From Pseudobutyrivibrio ruminis (GTDB taxonomy: Bacteria > Bacillota > Clostridia > Lachnospirales > Lachnospiraceae), in the NCBI RefSeq assembly GCF_015057245.1, contig NZ_SVET01000016.1, positions 1 to 58,627 of the forward strand: a stretch of 58,627 nucleotides of DNA, written 5' to 3'. The number at the start of each line of letters is the position of its first letter. The first letter of the stretch is position 1. Below are positions 1-8,053 of the stretch, in pieces. The position numbers were made by a program, and so were the translations under genes. The notes beneath the pieces were generated by a model. That model was given only the letters and a program-made list of their open reading frames with translations. It did not search any database and was not told where the DNA came from.

Positions 1-46
1 TTTTCAAAGTATCTATTTTATCTAAAATAAAAAAACTAAGACTTTG

Positions 47-65
47 AAAAATAGGGCCTTGCCCT
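47..65 (-). terminator. Second, weaker terminator-like hairpin
   Basis: Read on the minus strand, the 5-bp stem AGGGC/GCCCT (53-65) is followed by a T-rich run. It lies beyond the stronger hairpin at 71-106 and may be a back-up stop for the leftmost minus-strand gene. A separate 10-bp inverted repeat (1-10 with 41-50) may instead serve a gene outside the window. Confidence 0.4.
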
Positions 66-70
66 AACAA

Positions 71-106
71 TAAAAAACTAGGAGCCTTTACCTAAGACTC
101 CTAGTT
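71..106 (-). terminator. Rho-independent terminator of the EF-hand protein gene
   Basis: A 9-bp perfect stem (76-84 with 98-106, AACTAGGAG/CTCCTAGTT) is followed on the minus strand by a run of six or more T. It lies 36 bases past the stop codon of the minus-strand gene ending at 143. Confidence 0.8.
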
Positions 107-142
107 CAAAACTTCATATTATGGCACTTCTAAATACTAATA

Positions 143-1330
143 CTACAACGACAAATCAACATGGGCTACAGTCCCCGCAGCTCCTGTGCTTTCTTTTAGA
201 TATATTCCTGATTTTCTAAGAACTGCATCGGTCTGACCAGCCACATTCTTATATGAAAATTCAGTATCTATATTACCAAGGTAAATGGCTCCCACATCAG
301 CCTGCTTCAGATTCAGAAGTTTGTCATTTCCCTCTGCATCCTTGGTCCAAACTTTAAGTTTGTTGAAGATAGAATCATTTTCGTCAATCCAACCATTTTT
401 GTCTTCATCATATTCTGACAAATCTCTGAAACCATCACCTGACTTTGTTCCAAATAATTCTGAACCATCGTTAATCTTGCCATCCTCATTTTTATCCAAC
501 GCCAGGAAGCCGCTTCCCTGTCCAACAAAAGAAATGTCATCTTCCTTTCCATCTGAATCAATATCAAACTTAAATTTTTGGTCTGATATTGATGTAGCAT
601 TTGTATCCATATTTATTACAAGAGGGTCTGTTAGAATTCTTGTGTAAGTCTCTTCTGATATGGAATCAATCTTTTGAGACAAGCTGCGGCCTAGCTGAAC
701 TTCCACATTAAAGTTTATGCTACGGCCATCGGAGGTTTGCACTGTTCCTGTGCTCTTAAATCCTGTATTTTCATACTCCAAATGAGACCCCGATGTTGCT
801 GTGATACGCTGCCATACCTGGGTAGTTGTACTACCTGCAGATGATAAATCAAGTGTGTTTTGCTTTGCTCCGTTTACACTAAACTTAACTCCATCCACTT
901 CGCATTTTGAAAATACATTGCGCTGCCAATCATTGAAGGCTCGCACTTGATCAGACAACTTTTTGTCGTTAGGGCTTGTTTTTCCATTGAGAAGATCAAG
1001 AATCTTCTTCACAAGACTGATCTGCAAATCTTCGAAATCCCACTGGGACATCTGAGCATTAGCCTCTCGAATCTGCTTATCATGCTCAGCCATTTGGTTA
1101 ATCATGCTTTGAAGATTCTTTTGTTGTCTTTCCTTTTCCTGTTCCTTTTCAGTTTTCTGATACTCTTCTAGTGATTCTTTTAATGATTTTTCCCCATCCT
1201 TTGATAACTCAACAATCGCACCAAGCGTATCCACATTCGCTCTCTGTTCAATTGTAACGGTTTCAATATGGGTGTAAGAATAAGAATTGTGTTGAGATGC
1301 CATGTTTACATGGCTGTTTTCAATCTTCAT
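143..1330 (-). CDS. EF-hand-type calcium-binding protein of unknown function
   Basis: A protein of about 395 residues. The N-terminal part is polar, with a glutamate/lysine/glutamine-rich coiled-coil segment near residues 45-85. The C-terminal third has several acidic loops of the DxDxDG type (for example DIDSDGKEDD, DKNEDGKINDGSELFG and DEDKNGWIDEND). The ELFG form is typical of dockerin/RTX-like calcium loops in clostridial proteins. There is no signal peptide or membrane segment, so it is either cytoplasmic or exported by another route. The start at 1330 is chosen because GGAAAGGAG precedes that ATG; a longer frame upstream lacks a ribosome binding site and codes for an implausible N-terminus. 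The gene is monocistronic with a strong terminator. I recognise the loops but not the function; calcium binding is inferred. Confidence 0.7.
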   Translation of the reverse strand: MKIENSHVNMASQHNSYSYTHIETVTIEQRANVDTLGAIVELSKDGEKSLKESLEEYQKTEKEQEKERQQKNLQSMINQMAEHDKQIREANAQMSQWDFEDLQISLVKKILDLLNGKTSPNDKKLSDQVRAFNDWQRNVFSKCEVDGVKFSVNGAKQNTLDLSSAGSTTTQVWQRITATSGSHLEYENTGFKSTGTVQTSDGRSINFNVEVQLGRSLSQKIDSISEETYTRILTDPLVINMDTNATSISDQKFKFDIDSDGKEDDISFVGQGSGFLALDKNEDGKINDGSELFGTKSGDGFRDLSEYDEDKNGWIDENDSIFNKLKVWTKDAEGNDKLLNLKQADVGAIYLGNIDTEFSYKNVAGQTDAVLRKSGIYLKESTGAAGTVAHVDLSL

Positions 1331-1416
1331 AGCGGACTCCTTTCCACAAATAAAGAATATAAAAGTGCCAAACGCCGAAAACTGTTGCACATCCATGTGC
1401 CTAGTCTTCGTATTTT

Positions 1417-1442
1417 ATATCGGATAAAAAACTGACAATTTA
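1417..1442 (-). promoter_or_regulatory. Possible sigma-28-like promoter of the EF-hand gene
   Basis: On the minus strand, TAAA is followed after 14 bases by TCCGATAT, resembling the flagellar sigma-D/sigma-28 consensus (TAAA, 15 bases, GCCGATAA) with one base less spacing. It is about 85 bases upstream of the chosen ATG. If real, it would link the gene to the motility regulon. The match is imperfect. Confidence 0.25.
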
Positions 1443-1503
1443 TAGTTCCAACGCTAAAAAATGTGATAAAATATTTTTATAATGTATTAAAGGGGCTCAC
1501 GTT

Positions 1504-2232
1504 ATGGACAATAAGGTAATTTCAAAATCTGGAATCGATCCAAAAAAGCAATATTCTGAGTATCTCATTATTGCGTATCTGACTTACATGTCGCTGTATA
1601 TCATTTTTAATTCAGCCATCGATTATTTTTATGAATCCGCTTCCATATACAGAATCGGGAACTATGTTGGACTGATACTAGCAGTCGGTACTCTGGTGCC
1701 GCTGGTAAGAAAAGTGCCTACAGACTTTCTGATTGAACCACTAAAAGTAAACAAAGCAAAAATCTGGAATGCTATTACGAGAGGCTTTTTGGTTTGTGCC
1801 TTTTTCGGTGGATTAATGATTCTATTAAAATTTGCAATACTGCAGCTGAATCCAATTATGCTTAAGCGATGCCAGCCATTCTTTTATCTTGATAGATTGA
1901 CTCCAGGAAAAATCACAACCAACACAATGTTGTACCCATTCACTGCATTTTGGCAGGAATATTGTATGAATGTCATGGGTTATGACGGAATGCGCACACT
2001 GTTAGTTGGTAACCACAGGAAACATAAATCTGTTTCTGTTGTGGCACTCTTCTTTGGTGCTATGCATTACACCTACGGTTTTCCAATGATAGCGCTCACA
2101 ATTCTATTTGTTTTATTTATGAATTACATTTATCGTCGTACTAAAAACCTTTGGGTTTGCATGCTGGTTCATATTATTCTTGGTCAGTTGTTATTTACTT
2201 TACAGCTGCAAAAAATAACCTTTTCTTTTTAA
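1504..2232 (+). CDS. Polytopic membrane protein, CPBP (Abi) protease-like
   Basis: 242 residues with about six or seven hydrophobic segments. The C-terminal half resembles the CPBP intramembrane protease family: a glutamate in a membrane segment (FWQEYC, near residue 156) with an arginine ten residues later, FGAMH (FxxxH) near residue 192, and a late histidine (LVHIILG). The classical EExxxR and HxxxN motifs are not intact, so it may be a divergent or inactive member. It starts at the ATG preceded by AAAGGGG. It stands alone, divergent from the EF-hand gene and 67 bases before the next gene. The substrate is unknown; some CPBP proteins act in prenyl-protein processing or peptide self-immunity. 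Confidence 0.5.
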   Translation: MDNKVISKSGIDPKKQYSEYLIIAYLTYMSLYIIFNSAIDYFYESASIYRIGNYVGLILAVGTLVPLVRKVPTDFLIEPLKVNKAKIWNAITRGFLVCAFFGGLMILLKFAILQLNPIMLKRCQPFFYLDRLTPGKITTNTMLYPFTAFWQEYCMNVMGYDGMRTLLVGNHRKHKSVSVVALFFGAMHYTYGFPMIALTILFVLFMNYIYRRTKNLWVCMLVHIILGQLLFTLQLQKITFSF

Positions 2233-2299
2233 TTGAAAATATACAGTCATTTATCTATAATAGATTGTGTACAATTCATTTCATAAGGAGGATATTTTC

Positions 2300-2692
2300 A
2301 TGAAAGAAGTTTGTCAGTTTTTAAAAGATGCTGGCGTTTACTACCTTGCAACAGTAGAAGGTGACCAGCCAAGAGTTCGCCCATTCGGCACAATTGAAAT
2401 TTTCGAAGATAAGCTTTACATCCAGACAGGAAAGTCTAAAGATGTTTCAAAGCAGATTCAGGCTAATCCTAAGGTTGAAATCTGTGCTTTCAAAGATGGT
2501 CAGTGGATTCGTATTTGCGGAGAGCTTGTAAGAGATGATCGTGTAGAAGCAAAGGCTCACATGCTTGATAACTATCCTGACTTAAAGGCTCAGTACTCTG
2601 CAGAAGATGATAACACTGAGGTACTCTACTTCAAGAACGCAGTAGCTACTATCTCATCATTCACAGCAGCTCCAAAGACAATCAATTTCTAA
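2300..2692 (+). CDS. Pyridoxamine 5'-phosphate oxidase-family flavin-binding protein
   Basis: 130 residues with the split-barrel fold of the PNPOx/FMN-binding family: an N-terminal helix (VCQFLKDAGVYYLATVEG), then GDQPRVRPFG, the LYIQTGKSKDVSKQI strand-helix and NPKVEICAF. This small clostridial type is usually annotated as a pyridoxamine 5'-phosphate oxidase-like protein; it probably binds FMN or another flavin and acts in redox, but its substrate is not known. The start at 2300 follows a perfect AAGGAGG at 2285-2291; the frame is open further upstream but has no better signal. It is closed by a strong terminator and stands alone. Confident on family, not on substrate. Confidence 0.8.
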   Translation: MKEVCQFLKDAGVYYLATVEGDQPRVRPFGTIEIFEDKLYIQTGKSKDVSKQIQANPKVEICAFKDGQWIRICGELVRDDRVEAKAHMLDNYPDLKAQYSAEDDNTEVLYFKNAVATISSFTAAPKTINF

Positions 2693-2700
2693 TATACTAA

Positions 2701-2725
2701 AAGGGAGGTTCAAACCTCCCTTTTT
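2701..2725. terminator. Bidirectional rho-independent terminator
   Basis: A symmetric hairpin AAGGGAGGTT/AACCTCCCTT followed by T5 on the plus strand, just after the oxidase gene. Its right edge overlaps the stop codon of the minus-strand microprotein gene at 2724, so both convergent genes can use it. Confidence 0.85.
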
Positions 2726-2849
2726 ACATGCTTTTCTTACATTCTGGACAGATATGCTTCCTGCCATCAGCAATATATAATTTCACATCATTAAAATTCA
2801 AATAAACCTTCTTTTTGCATTTCGAGCAAACATACATATATAAAGCCAT
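2724..2849 (-). CDS. 41-residue zinc-ribbon microprotein
   Basis: A short frame that begins MALYMYVCSKCKKK and ends HICPECKKSM. Two CxxC knuckles (C8/C11 and C34/C37) separated by about 22 residues predict one zinc ribbon; the rest is lysine-rich and basic. It is preceded by GGGAG seven bases before the ATG and by a strong promoter (TTGATA, 17 bases, TATACT at 2910-2938), and it ends in a terminator. That set of signals makes it a real gene despite its size. The function is unknown; small basic zinc ribbons often bind nucleic acid or ribosomes, which is inference only. Confidence 0.7.
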   Translation of the reverse strand: MALYMYVCSKCKKKVYLNFNDVKLYIADGRKHICPECKKSM

Positions 2850-2909
2850 TACGCTTCTCCCTTTTATATGGCGACTTCTAGCATTCACCATAAAATAAAC
2901 ATTACGAGA

Positions 2910-2938
2910 AGTATAATCCCTTTTTCGTTATGTATCAA
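2910..2938 (-). promoter_or_regulatory. Sigma-A promoter of the zinc-ribbon microprotein
   Basis: On the minus strand, TTGATA (2938-2933), a 17-base spacer and TATACT (2915-2910). It lies between rlmD and the microprotein gene and gives an untranslated leader of roughly 55 bases. Confidence 0.75.
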
Positions 2939-2956
2939 GATGTTTTTGTGAAATAT

Positions 2957-4342
2957 TTATCGTTTTATAACTAATTTTGCAACCGTCTCTGTGTGCATGG
3001 TGTGACCGAATTGATCAACCACTGTATATTTCTCTAAATGATAGCCATGCTCCTCCAAATGCTTGAGGTCACGTGCTAGGGTGGCGCTGTCACAGCTCAC
3101 ATAAACGATGCGAGATGGCTGCATTTTTATCATGGTATCAAGAGCCACTACATCGCAGCCTTTACGAGGTGGGTCTACCATGATGACATCCGGATGGGAC
3201 ATCTTCTCATAAATCTCCGGAAGGACTACTTCCGCTTCGCCGCAATAGAACTCTGCATTGCCAAGTCCATTTAGCTTTGCATTGGCCTTGGCGTTTTCGA
3301 TGGCCTGAGGTACTACCTCGATACCGATTACACGGCCTGCTCGCTTTGCCATAGAAAGCGAAATGGTACCAATGCCGCAGTAAAGGTCCCAGACCTCCTC
3401 TGTACCGTGCAAATCTGCATATTCAAGCGCCTTACTATAAAGTCTTTCCATCTGGTCGTGGTTCACCTGATAGAAGGAATTGGCACTGATATCAAAGGCG
3501 ATTGTATCACCGCTAGTGAGGGTGATTGTATCGCGAATTGCTTCTTTGCCGTATAAAGCTTTTGTCTCATATCCCATGATGACATTGTCACGGCGAGTGT
3601 TAACATTAAGCACAAGTGATGCAAGCTCTGACTCTACTGTTTTGATATGAGCCACTAGCGAATCTACCTTAGGCAGTGAAGCTCCATTAACTACTACGCA
3701 TACCATTGTCTCACCTGTGGCCTTACCCTCGCGGACCAGGACGTGACGAATCTGGCCTTTTCCAGTAGCCTCGTCATATGGCTTGATGCCACATTCATTC
3801 ATATAATCGATTACCGCATATACGATATCCATGCTCTTCTTCGAGCAAATCTTACAATCATCTGATGGAACAATTCTATGGCTTCTGGCTCCGTAAAAGC
3901 CTGCAATAATATTGCCATCTTTATCAAGGCCGATTGGAACCTGGGCCTTATTGCGATAGCGAAGTGGCTCGGTCATGCCGATAATAGGCTCATGTATAGA
4001 GTCCACAAAGGCTCTATCGTATCCGCCGATTTTGACAAGGTTGTTTGCTACAATATTATCCTTAATCTCAAGCTGCTTATCATAGGATACCTGCATAATC
4101 TGGCACCCACCGCACTGCTTTGCATTTGGGCAGGCAGGCTGCACTCGATATGGGCTGGCCTCCACAACTTCCTTAAGAGCAGCAAAACAATAGGTCTTTT
4201 TAACCTTTGTGATGATGACGTCACATACATCCCCAACCACGGCATCCTTCACAAAAATGGTCACACCATCAGTGTGACCAATTCCTGCTCCCTCCAAGGA
4301 CATATCTTCAATTGTAAGTCTTACAATATCATTCTTATTCAT
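2957..4342 (-). CDS. rlmD: 23S rRNA (uracil-C5)-methyltransferase, RlmD/TrmA family
   Basis: 461 residues. It uses S-adenosylmethionine to methylate C5 of a uridine in 23S rRNA (U1939 or U747 type). Domains: an N-terminal TRAM domain (residues 1-60), a 4Fe-4S cluster site with CPNAKQCGGC (about 69-78) and a later CKIC, and a C-terminal Rossmann methyltransferase with VWDLYCGIGTISL, DPPRKGCD and the catalytic cysteine in YVSCDSATLARDL. Its start codon overlaps the yhaM stop codon by one base (TAATG), so translation is probably coupled. Several RlmD-like paralogues exist in Firmicutes, so the exact target base is uncertain (RlmCD type is possible). Confidence 0.93.
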   Translation of the reverse strand: MNKNDIVRLTIEDMSLEGAGIGHTDGVTIFVKDAVVGDVCDVIITKVKKTYCFAALKEVVEASPYRVQPACPNAKQCGGCQIMQVSYDKQLEIKDNIVANNLVKIGGYDRAFVDSIHEPIIGMTEPLRYRNKAQVPIGLDKDGNIIAGFYGARSHRIVPSDDCKICSKKSMDIVYAVIDYMNECGIKPYDEATGKGQIRHVLVREGKATGETMVCVVVNGASLPKVDSLVAHIKTVESELASLVLNVNTRRDNVIMGYETKALYGKEAIRDTITLTSGDTIAFDISANSFYQVNHDQMERLYSKALEYADLHGTEEVWDLYCGIGTISLSMAKRAGRVIGIEVVPQAIENAKANAKLNGLGNAEFYCGEAEVVLPEIYEKMSHPDVIMVDPPRKGCDVVALDTMIKMQPSRIVYVSCDSATLARDLKHLEEHGYHLEKYTVVDQFGHTMHTETVAKLVIKR

Positions 4343-5292
4343 TAATTCTTTCCTGTTCTACGGATGTTTGAATCCAATAAACGATTGAATCCCTGCCATG
4401 TGAGGTTGTTTTCCTCAACATTTTCGAGAGCTTCAAAGATTGTTTCCATCTTGGCATCGATATTGTCAGCAAATGAAAGGGCGATAGCCTCTGCAATAGC
4501 TGGCTTCTTTGGTGAGCCAAACTCCAGCTCGCCATGATGAGAAAGAATACAGTGGATAAGCTCTTTACGCTTAACCTCTGGGAAATTTGGGATGTCGTCG
4601 ATAGCTCTGTCTACCATGCTGGCACCAACAAAAATGTGACCAAGGAGCTGGCCTTCGTCAGTGTAGTCATTTCTAGGGAATTCTGAGAGCTCACGTACCT
4701 TTCCGATGTCATGGAAAATAGCTGCTGTGATAAGCAAATCTCTATCTAAAAATGGATACTGATTGCTGAAGTAATCACAGTTTGTAGCAACTGAAAGAGT
4801 GTGCTCTAAAAGGCCGCCTGTGAAACCGTGATGAACAGATTTAGCAGCTGAGTGTCCCTTGAATGTCTCGATGAATTCTTTATCTTCAACAAAGTATTTG
4901 TTAAGTAATGCTTTCATATATGGTGACTTTACGGAATTGATAAGCTTGATTAAAGCACTCCACATTTCACCGATATCCTTCTTGCTAGAAGGGATATAAT
5001 CAGATATTTCGAACTCGCCAGGATTAGCCTTGCGAAGTCTTTTAATATTAAACTGTAAAGCACCATTCCAGCTAGTGATATCGCCGGTAACTGTAATGAA
5101 ATCAAGCTCATCATAATCGCTGATGCCTTCGGAATCTACATCCCAAATCTTGGCATCGATAGTGCCTGTCTTATCACACAGAGTAAGTGATTCGAATGCC
5201 TTTCCAGTCTTAGATACACCAAGTGTTTTCTTCTTACATAAGTATGTCTCTGTACCTCTGTCTCCCTCTTTGAGGGTGTTAATATATTTCAT
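4342..5292 (-). CDS. yhaM: 3'-5' exoribonuclease YhaM family
   Basis: 316 residues. It degrades single-stranded RNA (and DNA) from the 3' end with divalent metal. An N-terminal OB-fold (about residues 1-95, with TITDAKIWD-like and DFITVTGDITSWNGALQ segments) is followed by an HD domain with the first histidine in FTGGLLEHTLSV, the signature FHDIGK (about residues 191-196), and the later histidines in LLGHIFVGA and ILSHHGELEFGSPKKP. The length matches B. subtilis YhaM (314). The adjacent rlmD shares a one-base overlap, placing RNA turnover and rRNA modification in one operon. Confidence 0.92.
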   Translation of the reverse strand: MKYINTLKEGDRGTETYLCKKKTLGVSKTGKAFESLTLCDKTGTIDAKIWDVDSEGISDYDELDFITVTGDITSWNGALQFNIKRLRKANPGEFEISDYIPSSKKDIGEMWSALIKLINSVKSPYMKALLNKYFVEDKEFIETFKGHSAAKSVHHGFTGGLLEHTLSVATNCDYFSNQYPFLDRDLLITAAIFHDIGKVRELSEFPRNDYTDEGQLLGHIFVGASMVDRAIDDIPNFPEVKRKELIHCILSHHGELEFGSPKKPAIAEAIALSFADNIDAKMETIFEALENVEENNLTWQGFNRLLDSNIRRTGKN

Positions 5293-5470
5293 TTATTACT
5301 CCATTCTAAGGCAAATAAATTGCCACAAAAGATGTATTTAATTATAAGTGATAGCCCATCGATAATCAATGCGAATGGGATGGTCGAAAATATAAATTAT
5401 TTCTCTTTTTTTTATTCATTTTTGCACTTTTCGTATGATATTATTCTTTTTAGTATAAGGAGAAGAAAAT

Positions 5471-7513
5471 ATGGAAAGAAATAGGCTTTTTACAAAGATT
5501 TCTGGGATTTTACACGGGGGTGATTACAATCCAGAACAATGGCTTGATAGACCAGATATTTTGGATAAAGATATTGCCTACATGCGAGATGCCCATATTA
5601 ATACTGTCACTTTAGGTGTTTTCTCTTGGGCTGTACACGAACCCACTGAAGGAAACATCAATTTAGACTGGCTTGCAGCTATTATTGAGAAGCTATACAA
5701 CAACAATATCTATACTGTACTTGCAACTCCATCCGGGGCTCGTCCAGCATGGCTTGATGAAAAATATCCATCTGCTATGCGATGTGATGAAATGGGTGTA
5801 AGAAATCATCATGGGCTTCGTCACAATCATTGTATGCAGTCCCCAGAATATAGGGAGAAGGTTCGCATCATTGATACTGCTCTTGCAAAGCGTTTTGCTG
5901 GAAATCCTGCCATTCTAATGTGGCATATTTCAAATGAGTTGGGTGGATATTGCTACTGTGATACTTGCCGCAAGAAATTTCAGGAATGGCTGGCAGATAG
6001 ATATGATAATGACATTGAAAAATTAAATAAGGCTTGGTGGACCACATTCTGGTCTCATAAATTCAATAGCTTTGATCAAATTGATCCGCCATATGCAAAT
6101 GGTGAGAACTGCGTGCTTGGTCTCAATCTAGACTGGAAAAGATTTAACACCTGGTCGGCTACAGATTTCATGAAGTTTGAAATAGATACTTTAAGAGAAA
6201 ACGGTGCGACAGAACCTACTACCACAAACTTTATGGAAATGTTTATGGATTATGACTACCACTATATGAGTCAGTTCATAGATGTAATCAGCTGGGACAA
6301 CTATCCTGAGCTCCACAACAACTGGCAATCCGACGCAGATACTATGCTTGAGCGAAGCTTCAATCATGCTTTATTTAGGAGTATGAAGCCAGGTCAACCT
6401 TTCATGATGATGGAGTCTGCTCCTGGTGTAGTTAACTGGAGACCATATAACAAATATCGCCGTCCTGGGGTACATAAGCTTATTTCAATGCAGGCTGTTG
6501 CAACTGGTTCGGATACAGTTCAATACTTCCAGATTCGAAAGGGTAGAGGTTCTTCCGAACAATATCACGGTGCTGTTATAGACCATATTGGTACCAATGA
6601 TACAAGAATTTTCAAAGAAGTAGCCTCACTTGGTGATGATTTAAATCACATATCAGAGATAACAGGATCTGTTTCAGACAATAAAGTAGCTATTCTTTTT
6701 GATTGGGACAATAGGTGGGCCATAGATGATGCTTGGGCTCTTGCAAAAGATACGAAGAACTACGACAAGACCTGTATGGAAATCTACAATGAATTTATGA
6801 GCTTTGGAATTGAGCCGGATATTATTTCATCTGATATGGATTGGTCAAATTACAAAATTATTTGTGCACCAATGCTTTATCTTCTTCACGATGGAATTGG
6901 GGATAAGATAGCTGATTTCATCGGCGAAGGTGGACAATTCATGGCAACCTACTTTACCGGCTATGTTGATAAAAGTTGTTTGAACTGGCTTGGAGGATTT
7001 CCAGGTGATGGGCTTCACAATATTTTTGGCCTTCGCTCTGAAGAAATCGATACACTTTATCCAGAGGATGTTGTAAATATTAGAATAAGACATAAAACAG
7101 GATTTACATATCACTCTGCTGCAGTTCGTGATTACCAGGAATTACTTAGAGATGTAACTGCAGATGTTTTGGCAAGATATGACAACGACTATATGGCTGG
7201 AACTCCTGCCATTACAAGAAATCAATTTAAAAAAGGATATGCTTACTACGTAGCATGTCGTACTAATCAAGATGACATCGAATTCCTATATCGTGAAATG
7301 CTTGATAGAGCTGAAATTCCTTATAGCAAGCTTCCAGCAGGAATCGAAAAACACACTAGATTCGCTAATGATATTAGATATGACTTCTATCTCAACTGTA
7401 CCGACAAACCAGTATGTATATCAAAGATAAATGGATTTGAACTGATTTCTTGTACATCAGTTGATGGAAAACTACACCTAGACAAATATGGCGTAGCTGT
7501 AATAAAGAATTAA
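5471..7513 (+). CDS. Beta-galactosidase, glycoside hydrolase family 42
   Basis: 680 residues, the usual GH42 length. The TIM barrel opens with GGDYNPEQW, carries the acid/base glutamate in HISNELGGYC (about residue 156), the family zinc cluster cysteines (YCYCDTCRKKF), WDNYPE, and the nucleophile glutamate in MMMESAPGVVNW (near residue 314). A trimerisation domain and a small C-terminal beta domain follow. There is no signal peptide, so it is intracellular and probably acts on imported beta-galactosides such as galactan-derived oligosaccharides. AAGGAGAAG precedes the ATG. The gene is monocistronic with its own terminator; no sugar regulator or transporter is adjacent. Confidence 0.93.
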   Translation: MERNRLFTKISGILHGGDYNPEQWLDRPDILDKDIAYMRDAHINTVTLGVFSWAVHEPTEGNINLDWLAAIIEKLYNNNIYTVLATPSGARPAWLDEKYPSAMRCDEMGVRNHHGLRHNHCMQSPEYREKVRIIDTALAKRFAGNPAILMWHISNELGGYCYCDTCRKKFQEWLADRYDNDIEKLNKAWWTTFWSHKFNSFDQIDPPYANGENCVLGLNLDWKRFNTWSATDFMKFEIDTLRENGATEPTTTNFMEMFMDYDYHYMSQFIDVISWDNYPELHNNWQSDADTMLERSFNHALFRSMKPGQPFMMMESAPGVVNWRPYNKYRRPGVHKLISMQAVATGSDTVQYFQIRKGRGSSEQYHGAVIDHIGTNDTRIFKEVASLGDDLNHISEITGSVSDNKVAILFDWDNRWAIDDAWALAKDTKNYDKTCMEIYNEFMSFGIEPDIISSDMDWSNYKIICAPMLYLLHDGIGDKIADFIGEGGQFMATYFTGYVDKSCLNWLGGFPGDGLHNIFGLRSEEIDTLYPEDVVNIRIRHKTGFTYHSAAVRDYQELLRDVTADVLARYDNDYMAGTPAITRNQFKKGYAYYVACRTNQDDIEFLYREMLDRAEIPYSKLPAGIEKHTRFANDIRYDFYLNCTDKPVCISKINGFELISCTSVDGKLHLDKYGVAVIKN

Positions 7514-7549
7514 AAAATGGACTGGCTCATGTAGCCAGTCCTAATTTTT
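7512..7549. terminator. Bidirectional terminator between GH42 and PAS genes
   Basis: A 9-bp perfect stem GGACTGGCT/AGCCAGTCC (7519-7527 with 7533-7541) with a 5-base loop. The minus strand has T6 after it and the plus strand has a weaker T-rich tract. It serves the two convergent genes. Confidence 0.8.
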
Positions 7550-7961
7550 ACATATTTCGATTAAATGACACTACTAACACATCATCTGTTTCTTCATCCT
7601 CAACAAAGAAATCTGTTATTTCCACTCTGCGAAGCTGACCATCATCACCTTCTTGAATAACTCTGATTTCCACCTTATCTGCACCTTTCTCGTGCTCCTT
7701 CAAAAGATTTTCTCTAGAAAATGTTTTCTTGAATAACTCTTTATCCATATCATGGATGGTGGTACACCCCGACTCTATTAATTCATCAAAGGTGCCAGCA
7801 GCGCTACACTTAGTGGATGTGAAATTCTCACTAGTAAGCATGTAGTATGTGTTTTGTGTCAGATTACCCAATATTAAAAGTGGGTATTTCTTAAATACAG
7901 CCTGATTTAAAAGGCTATTTAAATGATCATCTGTTAATAATTCTTTTCTATTAGTCTCCAT
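7548..7961 (-). CDS. Stand-alone PAS-like sensor domain protein
   Basis: 137 residues with the pattern of the PAS-like domain found in many clostridial GGDEF and EAL proteins: ILGNLTQNTYYMLTSENFTS, AAGTFDELIESGCTTIHDMDKE, FKKTFSRENLL and a C-terminal beta-sheet ending VLVVSFNRNM. In other proteins the domain sits before a GGDEF domain; here nothing follows, so it is either a single-domain binding protein or the remnant of a larger sensor. GGGGAG lies just upstream of the ATG. There is no partner on the same strand (mutS2 lies upstream with a 92-base gap). The ligand is unknown. Confidence 0.6.
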   Translation of the reverse strand: METNRKELLTDDHLNSLLNQAVFKKYPLLILGNLTQNTYYMLTSENFTSTKCSAAGTFDELIESGCTTIHDMDKELFKKTFSRENLLKEHEKGADKVEIRVIQEGDDGQLRRVEITDFFVEDEETDDVLVVSFNRNM

Positions 7962-8053
7962 AATGCTCCCCTTTATTTCTCGACAACTTTATATAATATA
8001 CTTCTATTGTTGAAAAATTGCAAGGATTAACATTATATAGTAAATCTTTTAAA

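Noticed and set aside
1331..1396. Longer start for the EF-hand protein
   Set aside because: The extra 22 residues lack a ribosome binding site, whereas GGAAAGGAG precedes the ATG at 1330.
3878..4345. Long open frame opposite rlmD
   Set aside because: It is a mirror of the rlmD coding sequence with no ribosome binding site and no sensible protein composition.
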